From Microbacterium sorbitolivorans (GTDB lineage Bacteria; Actinomycetota; Actinomycetes; Actinomycetales; Microbacteriaceae), in contig NZ_KZ848473.1 of assembly GCF_003327285.1 (NCBI RefSeq), positions 806,001 to 870,000 on the forward strand: a stretch of 64,000 bases of DNA. Direction: 5' to 3'. Positions 61,290-64,000 of this stretch are shown in pieces; position 1 is the stretch's first letter; every line of letters starts with the position of its first letter. Made by a program: the position numbers and the translations under genes. The notes beneath the pieces are model-generated. The model was given only the letters and a program-made list of their open reading frames with translations. It was not told where the DNA came from and did not search any database.

Positions 61290-62278
61290 GTGTCACCGCC
61301 CCCAACGGACGCAAGCTTCTTCGACTGGAGGTGCGCAATGCGCAGACCCCGATCGAGAAGAAGCCCGAGTGGATCAAGACGCGCGTCAAGCAGGGTCCGG
61401 AGTACCAGGCGCTCCACTCGCTCGTGAAGAGCGAAGACCTGCACACCGTGTGCCAGGAGGCGGGCTGCCCCAACATCTTCGAGTGCTGGGAGGACCGCGA
61501 GGCGACGTTCCTCATCGGCGGTTCGCAGTGCACGCGCCGGTGTGACTTCTGCCAGATCGATACCGGCAAGCCCGACGCGTACGACACCGACGAGCCGCGC
61601 CGCGTCGCCGAATCGGTCGCGCGCATGGGCCTGCGCTACGCCACCGTCACGAGCGTCGCCCGCGACGACCTCGAGGACACCGGCGCGTGGCTGAACGCCG
61701 AGACGGTGCGCCAGATCCACGCAATGAACCCCAACACGGGCGTCGAGCTGCTCGCGAACGAGCACAACGCCGACCCGCGCTTCCTCGGCGAGATCTTCAG
61801 CGCCCGCCCCGAGGTCTTCGCGCACAACGTCGAGACCGTGCCGCGCGTGTTCCGACGAATCCGCCCCGCGTTCGACTACGACCGCTCGCTCAGCGTGATC
61901 ACGCAGGGCCACGAGGCCGGGCTCATCACGAAGTCGAACCTCATCCTCGGCATGGGCGAGGAGCCCGACGAGGTCGCCGTCGCCCTGCAGGACCTGCACG
62001 ACTCGGGCTGCGACATCATCACGCTCACGCAGTACCTGCGCCCGTCGCCCCGCCACATGCCGGTCGCGCGCTGGGTCAAGCCCGACGAGTTCGTCGAGTT
62101 CAAGAAGCTTGCGGAGGAGATCGGCTTCCTCGGCGTGCTTGCGGGCCCGCTCGTGCGCTCGTCGTACCGCGCGGGCCGACTGTGGGCGAAGTCGATGCGA
62201 GAAAAGGGCCGCGAGATCCCCGCGCACCTGCAGCACATCGGCGCGGACGAGCCTGCGGAGTTCGCCCAAGCGGTGTAA
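61286..62278 (+). CDS. lipA: Lipoyl synthase LipA (radical SAM)
   Basis: This 330-residue enzyme inserts two sulfur atoms into octanoyl groups on lipoyl domains. The auxiliary cluster cysteines are C56, C61 and C67 ([12 protein letters not shown]). The radical-SAM cysteines are C82, C86 and C89 (CTRRCDFC). The length is normal. It is translationally coupled to lipB. Confidence 0.97.
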   Translation: MSVTAPNGRKLLRLEVRNAQTPIEKKPEWIKTRVKQGPEYQALHSLVKSEDLHTVCQEAGCPNIFECWEDREATFLIGGSQCTRRCDFCQIDTGKPDAYDTDEPRRVAESVARMGLRYATVTSVARDDLEDTGAWLNAETVRQIHAMNPNTGVELLANEHNADPRFLGEIFSARPEVFAHNVETVPRVFRRIRPAFDYDRSLSVITQGHEAGLITKSNLILGMGEEPDEVAVALQDLHDSGCDIITLTQYLRPSPRHMPVARWVKPDEFVEFKKLAEEIGFLGVLAGPLVRSSYRAGRLWAKSMREKGREIPAHLQHIGADEPAEFAQAV

Positions 62279-62296
62279 AGCGCGGATAGACTGAAC

Positions 62297-62319
62297 GATG
62301 GTCCATATTCTGGACATCG
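62297..62319. promoter_or_regulatory. Palindromic operator candidate upstream of the solute-binding gene
   Basis: GATGGTCCATATTCTGGACATC has imperfect inverted halves (GGTCCA / TGGACA) centred 36 bp before the start at 62345. The layout resembles a GntR-family operator, but no regulator lies next to it. Confidence 0.45.
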
Positions 62320-62344
62320 TCTAATTCACCGTTGAGGGGATGTC

Positions 62345-63994
62345 ATGCCTCTGTTCCGTCGCGCCCTGCCGACACTCGCGCTCGCTTCCGTTGCCCTGCT
62401 CGCCGCGGGCTGTTCCGCGTCGGATGGCGGCACCGATTCGAGCGCCTCGTCGGCGCCCACCCAGGCCACGGAGGGCGGCACGCTCGTCTACGCGACGGGT
62501 TACGGCGAACCGAGCTGCCTCGACCCGCACGTCGGCGGTTACTGGTCGCAGGCGCTGCTCGCGACGCAGGTGCTCGAGCCCCTCTTCGGCCGCTCGGCCG
62601 ACGGCGAGATCGTGCCCTGGCTCGCCGAGTCGGGCACCGTCAGCGACGACGGCCTGAGCTGGGACATCGTGCTGAAGGACGGCATCACCTTCACCGACGG
62701 CACGCCGTTCAACGCGGAGGCCGTGAAGGTCAACATCGAGCACATGCAGGATCCGGAGACGGGTTCGTCGACCGGCCGGATCGCCGTCAAGGAGGTCGAG
62801 AGCGTCGACATCGACGACGACACGCACCTCACGCTCAACCTGTCGAGCCCGAAGTCGGCGCTGCTCGAGGTGCTGAGCCAGCACTGGGCCGCCATGGAGT
62901 CGCCCGCCGGCCTCGAGCGCGGCAAGGACGAGAACTGCCTCGCCCCCATCGGCACCGGCCCGTTCGTCTACGGCGAGTGGACGCCGCAGGAGTCGATCAT
63001 GCTGACGCGCAACGACGACTACGTGACCACGGCGCCCGAGGCCGACCACGACGGCGCCGCCTACCTCGACGCGATCGAATGGCGCTTTATCCCCGACGCC
63101 GCGACCCGCCAGGCCGCGCTCGTCTCGGGCGAGGTGCAGATGGTCGACAGCCCGCTGCCGACCGACATCGTCTCGGCCGAGGCCCAGGGCATCACCCACA
63201 TCAACGCGCCCCGCGCGGCCGCGTCGAACCGCGTCGAGCTCAACATGACGCAGGCGCCCTTCGACGACATCCGCGTGCGCGAGGCGTTCGTGCGCTCGGC
63301 CGACCCGACGCCCGGAATCGAGACCCTCTTCGCCGGCACCGCCGAGCGCTCCTACTCGGTGCTCTCGAGCGTCGAGCCCTTCGCCTACTCCGACGAGTCG
63401 CTCTTCACGACCGACGTCGACCGCGCGAACGAGCTGCTCGACGAGGCCGGCTGGGTCATGGGCGACGACGGCATCCGCGAGAAGGACGGCGAGAAGCTCA
63501 CGGTGCGCTTCCCCGTCGCGAGCAACCAGTCGACGCAGGCCGAGCAGTCGCTGTTCGAGCAGATCCAGGCCAACACCGCCAAGGTAGGTTTCGACGTGCA
63601 GCTCAACGTGACCGACCTGTGGGGCTGGTACGGCAACCTCTTCGCGTTCGACTACGAGGCCGTCTCGGCGCCGTACACGACCGTTGGCCCCGACGTGCTG
63701 CGCATCACGTACCACTCCGATAGCCGCACGCCCGAGCCCTCCGGCTACTTCGCAAACCTCTCGGGCCTCAACGACCCCGAGGTCGACGAGCTGCTCGAGA
63801 AGGCGCTCGCGACGACCGACAACGACGAGCGCCGCGAGCTGTACACCGACGCGCAGAAGCTCATCCTCGCCTCGTACGCCGCCATGCCGATCTACGACGA
63901 GCAGAACCACTACCTGACGAAGGGCGTCGACGGCGTCGTGCCGATCGCGACGATCAACACGCCGACCCTCATCAACGCCTCCCTCACGCAGTGA
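62345..63994 (+). CDS. ABC transporter substrate-binding lipoprotein, family 5 (peptide/nickel type)
   Basis: This 549-residue lipoprotein has signal peptide and lipobox LAAGC (Cys 23). Family-5 features are GTLVYATGYGEPSCLDPH, LSWDIVLKDGITFTDGTPFNAEAVKVNIEHM (broken here only to mark the region) and PIGTGPFVYGEW. It is near the usual length. Permease and ATPase genes would be expected downstream beyond the window. The substrate (peptide, nickel or other) cannot be decided. Confidence 0.9.
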   Translation: MPLFRRALPTLALASVALLAAGCSASDGGTDSSASSAPTQATEGGTLVYATGYGEPSCLDPHVGGYWSQALLATQVLEPLFGRSADGEIVPWLAESGTVSDDGLSWDIVLKDGITFTDGTPFNAEAVKVNIEHMQDPETGSSTGRIAVKEVESVDIDDDTHLTLNLSSPKSALLEVLSQHWAAMESPAGLERGKDENCLAPIGTGPFVYGEWTPQESIMLTRNDDYVTTAPEADHDGAAYLDAIEWRFIPDAATRQAALVSGEVQMVDSPLPTDIVSAEAQGITHINAPRAAASNRVELNMTQAPFDDIRVREAFVRSADPTPGIETLFAGTAERSYSVLSSVEPFAYSDESLFTTDVDRANELLDEAGWVMGDDGIREKDGEKLTVRFPVASNQSTQAEQSLFEQIQANTAKVGFDVQLNVTDLWGWYGNLFAFDYEAVSAPYTTVGPDVLRITYHSDSRTPEPSGYFANLSGLNDPEVDELLEKALATTDNDERRELYTDAQKLILASYAAMPIYDEQNHYLTKGVDGVVPIATINTPTLINASLTQ

Positions 63995-64000
63995 CCTCTC

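Overview
The window looks like a chromosome segment of a high-GC Gram-positive actinobacterium, most likely of the Microbacteriaceae type. The evidence is the gene content: type I glutamine synthetases glnA1 and glnA2 around glnE, DUF4191 and RDD neighbours, a multi-lipoyl E2 near lipB/lipA, a GlnR-type operator, a DtxR-type iron box and mycothiol/thioredoxin-type arsenate reductases. The backbone resembles the mycobacterial neighbourhood pepB-dlaT-lipB-lipA-DUF4191-RDD-glnA1-glnE-glnA2, with lipB/lipA moved to the far right.

Left backbone (1-9233): leucyl aminopeptidase (cut by the window edge), dihydrolipoamide dehydrogenase, a three-lipoyl E2 acyltransferase, an unknown membrane-anchored protein, DUF4191, RDD and glnA1. 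Right backbone (37257-64000): two small proteins, glnE, glnA2, lnt, rimM-khpA-rpsP, an iron-siderophore uptake operon behind a DtxR box, a SorC-type regulator divergent from glpD-glpK, ffh, a TetR regulator, lipB-lipA and a peptide-type solute-binding lipoprotein.

Between them (about 9212-37256) lies a 28-kb heavy-metal-resistance island inserted exactly at the 3' end of glnA1. A perfect 20-bp direct repeat of the last glnA codons marks both ends, a 23-bp arm-like repeat sits just inside each end, and an integrase with a small HTH excisionase-like gene lies at the right end. The cargo has four parts. (1) A cmtR-CDF-copper ATPase-small membrane protein-DUF305-CueP cassette. (2) An arsenic cluster: arsR with a divergent arsO-like gene, plus an operon trxB-trxA-acr3-(arsR-arsC fusion)-arsC-arsC. 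(3) A tightly overlapped extracytoplasmic copper operon: DsbA-like, a second Lnt, a DUF3515-like lipoprotein, CopD-CtaG, CopC, CtaG. (4) A second, inverted cassette: cmtR-P-type ATPase-CDF-small membrane protein. Only fragments of a conjugation module remain (coupling protein, SSB-like, DUF4913-like), so the island looks mobilisable or decayed rather than self-transmissible.

A second mobile unit (38306-41588) is an ISL3-type composite transposon. One complete and one internally deleted IS copy bracket a PadR regulator and a HAAS-like membrane protein. The whole unit is flanked by an 8-bp duplication, ACTAAAGG, that overlaps the glnE stop codon.

The palindrome GGATCC gives a striking DNA-level signal. 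By hand count it occurs roughly every 500 bp in the backbone, in all three coding frames, and I found none in the 28-kb island. All coordinates for short sites were counted by eye and may be off by one or two bases.
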